21,374 nucleotides of DNA from Purshia tridentata (taxonomy: Eukaryota; Streptophyta; Magnoliopsida; Rosales; Rosaceae): contig QANT01004438.1 of assembly GCA_003254885.1 (NCBI GenBank), positions 1 to 21,374 of the forward strand, in the 5' to 3' direction. Position numbers and translations under genes: made by a program. This document shows, piece by piece, positions 19,801-21,374 of this stretch (the first letter of the stretch is position 1; each line of letters begins with the position of its first letter). The notes under the pieces are model-generated. The model searched no databases. It saw nothing but the letters and a program-made list of their open reading frames with translations, and was not told the DNA's origin.

Positions 19801-20650
19801 AGGAAATAACAGAGTACTTCTACTATAAGGGTCAGACATATAACCCAGTTGAACATTTGAAAAACTATAATCCTTTTTTACCGAACTAAAATCCGGGTCA
19901 GGCTTCACGGATAAAACCCCTGGTAAACCTACAACAAACACATACAAAAGATTAATTCACACAAAATTAAAAGTACTGAATGACCAAGCCTCATAAAACA
20001 GAATACCTCTGAAGCACTCATTTTATGACAACCACAAAATAGAACACACACATATGGTCTTCAGCCAAAAAAAAAAAAAATTCAATTAAACGTCAGTAAT
20101 AAGAACAGAAATTTACGTGCGAGCTTGCGGGAAGTTTCTTCATCAATATCACAGCAAAAGCCGAAATGGGTATTCCAAGAAGCATCATATATACACATCT
20201 GAGCATCCTTCTCACTGTAGAAACCACCATTAAAAGCTTAATTCAGCCCAAAAGCTAAGTAATTCCACAATGGCTAGCAAAATTTCACCATACCCACTTG
20301 CCCAAAACTCTTTCAACGGTTTGAACATAGTATTCAATAGCCTCTTGTTTGGAACTGACCACTTGTGAAGGGGCCTCCATGAGCACCATCCAGTGGCGGT
20401 TGTCATTGGAAGTGGAAGATAGAGGAGGAGAAGTGGAAGATACAGTTGTTGAAGTTGAAGCTGCACATGTTTTAATGGAGAAACAACTACAAGAACTTGA
20501 AGATAAAGCAGGGAAAATTAATGGGTTCTTATGGATTGGTGAGATGGGGAATCTGAGGTTGGTAGTGGGGGTTTGGGACTGGGTTCTGTGGGGCTTGATT
20601 GAGAATTTCTGGGATACGATGACTGCTGTGGAGGCAGAGAGAGACTCCAT
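16808..20650 (-). CDS. ORRM1: Organelle RRM domain-containing protein 1-like plastid RNA-editing factor (9 exons, 401 aa)
   Basis: In transcript order the exons are 20298-20650, 20117-20214, 19688-19928, 19505-19602, 19357-19422, 17590-17673, 17242-17310, 17037-17143 and 16808-16897. They join in frame to 401 aa. Residues 1 to about 60 are Ser/Thr-rich with few acids, as in a chloroplast transit peptide. RIP/MORF-type domain 1 begins at H86 (HWMVLMEAP, then NEKDAQMCIYDASW, FGFCC, LPGVLSV). RIP domain 2 begins at H199 (HWLVRMGKPG, then NENDAQMCIYNVSW, FGFCC, VPGVLSV). One RRM spans about 308-385, with RNP2 LFVTGL (310-315) and RNP1 KGYAFVEY (349-356). This RIP-RIP-RRM order is characteristic of ORRM1, needed for C-to-U editing of many plastid transcripts in Arabidopsis and maize. 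The start is the first in-frame ATG before the transit-like region. Intron 8 has a GC donor. Confidence 0.93.
16898..17036 (-). other. GC-AG intron (intron 8) of the ORRM1-like gene
   Basis: On the minus strand the exon ends GGCAAG and the intron starts GCAAGT, ending in TTGCAG before ATCATTAATGG. Splicing here gives the conserved RRM sequence EMNGK-IINGW. The nearest GT, four bases further, would shift the frame and reach a stop at the third codon. AG|GCAAGT is the standard strong context for a GC donor. Confidence 0.85.
17674..19356 (-). other. Intron 5 of the ORRM1-like gene
   Basis: This is the longest intron of the gene (1,683 bases). It separates the exons of the second RIP domain from the exon that enters the RRM. 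The donor is GGAG|GTTTTT and the acceptor TTTCAG|GT. It contains the tandem repeat at 18851-19312. Short open frames in it, such as 18521-18733 on plus, show no domain. Confidence 0.8.
18851..19312. repeat. Three-copy tandem repeat in ORRM1 intron 5
   Basis: The copies are about 18851-19030, 19031-19158 and 19159-19312. Each contains TGTGATATAACTTCTTTCAC, CAAAAACAAACCATT, CATCAG-CTGGCAAAAC, AGGTCCAAAAAGTA and TCTAAGCTAGCAACAAGTTAG. Copy 2 lacks the ATATCTGAGTC...ATGAAAACCATAA tail present in copies 1 and 3. Copy 1 also carries an extra run of a short ACAGATGCTACTGTG/ACAGATGCTAAGTG repeat at its junction with copy 2. Differences are few, so the expansion is fairly recent. It ends about 45 bases from the exon 5 donor. 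Confidence 0.9.
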
Positions 20651-20986
20651 GGCTGCCTGCTATGGTTTCATGAATGAGTAAGTGATAAGCTGTGTGCCAC
20701 CTGTCATGTAGAGTAATATTAATAAACTATGGTTAACCATTTACAATTTATGCATTAAACCACTATTATTATGAAAGATAAAAAGAGAATAAAAAAATAA
20801 AAAACCCATCAACTCCCATAGGATCTACAGAACCCCACTCCCTTTCCGGCAGCTTCTCACTCCAACTCCGTGACGTCTCCCCCAACTCCAGCCGATCACC
20901 ACTCCTGTCTCCCTCACACCTCTCTCTCTCGCTCTGATTTTGTATTGCCCTACCCCCATTGCCAACCCAAATACCCTGCCCACAAG
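20651..20986 (-). promoter_or_regulatory. Upstream region of the ORRM1-like gene
   Basis: It should contain the 5' UTR and promoter of the minus-strand ORRM1-like gene. I see no TATA box with a convincing position. From 20820 to 20940 the plus strand is rich in C and CT runs. No protein with recognisable features is encoded. Confidence 0.4.
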
Positions 20987-21374
20987 TAGGGGTCGGCAAT
21001 TAGGCCGGCCCTAATTTTTCGGGCTCGGGCCGGGCTTGGGCTTGGATAAGAAGAGCCCAATAAGATTTTCGGGCCGGGTTTGGGCTTAAATACACAAGCC
21101 CAAGGCCCGCCCATCGAGCTTGGGTCTCGCGGGCTTTTGGGCCGGATCGGGTTAGGCCCAAACGGGTTTTTAGGTATTTTTAGCTTCTTTTTTGTATTTA
21201 TTACTTGAATATTAAACACAACTTAAAAAAAAATTTAGATATTTAATTTAGCCTAAAATTAACAAGTTCATACACATTAGGCCTCATAAATTTTGGTTTT
21301 ATATTTTATCTTATTAAATAATAGTTTTAGTGTATAATTTTTAGGAAAGGGCCTAAACTCTTAATAATTGGAAG
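20987..21374. mobile_element. Probable hAT-like transposon end with GGGC-rich subterminal repeats (cut by window end)
   Basis: From TAGGGGTCGGCAAT (20987-21000) onward the sequence is full of GGGCCGG, GGGCTTGG, CGGGCTC and their complements, in both orientations, to about 21170. It then turns AT-rich. A TAGGGGT start plus arrays of GGGC/GCCC-type subterminal motifs is a familiar look for plant hAT-superfamily elements and their MITEs. The other end and target duplication lie outside the window, so this is a family-resemblance call. Confidence 0.5.

Noticed and set aside
20349-20681. Plus-strand frame of 110 codons
   Set aside because: Antisense to ORRM1 exon 1; its acidic sequence is the complement of the Ser/Thr-rich transit peptide region.
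20950-21219. Minus-strand frame of 89 codons rich in Pro, Gly and Lys
   Set aside because: Produced by the GGGC-type repeats of the hAT-like end; such frames recur in these repeats and are not genes.

Overview
The window is nuclear DNA of a flowering plant, most likely a eudicot and possibly a rosid. It is AT-rich, and its genes have short exons split by AT-rich introns with plant-type splice sites. Two gene families are plant-specific: the egg-cell EC1 proteins and the RIP/MORF-type plastid RNA-editing factors. The rest is MITE-like elements, microsatellites and decayed gene duplicates. One ambiguous base (N at 7150) sits in a poly-T run, as in a draft assembly. I see no bacterial-type features, tRNA, rRNA or CRISPR array.

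Layout: (1) 1163-1585, minus: an intronless gene for an EC1-like egg-cell secreted cysteine-rich protein. A decayed copy of its 3' flank lies further downstream of it. (2) 2958-5542, plus: a seven-exon WD40 gene of 299 aa, the plant WDR83/MORG1 homologue. (3) 6240-16430: a region shaped by duplication of one family, proteins that join a copia-gag-like domain (DUF4219/UBN2 type) to ankyrin repeats and a PGG membrane domain. One gene can be spliced in frame (9924-14999, four exons, 465 aa). Around it are an inverted relic of the first exon (6240-6390), a second first-exon copy cut short at a CT microsatellite (7227-7583), and a copy of the 3' end of the last exon (15879-16428). The region also holds a candidate 1.6-kb TTA-flanked inverted-repeat element (7819-9418) and a clear 0.4-kb foldback element in an intron (12773-13171). 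(4) 16808-20650, minus: a nine-exon gene for an ORRM1-like plastid RNA-editing factor (transit peptide, two RIP domains, one RRM; 401 aa). It has an apparent GC-AG intron and a 1.7-kb intron with a three-copy tandem repeat. (5) 20987 to the window end: a GGGC-rich, hAT-like transposon end.

The three housekeeping or reproductive genes are unrelated in function and are not a pathway. The most unusual content is the gag-like/ankyrin/PGG gene and its fragments. The gene appears to have lost the N-terminal ankyrin block usual for the family, yet all its exon phases still match. All exon boundaries were read by eye from splice consensus, frame continuity and family knowledge. No transcript evidence or database search was available.
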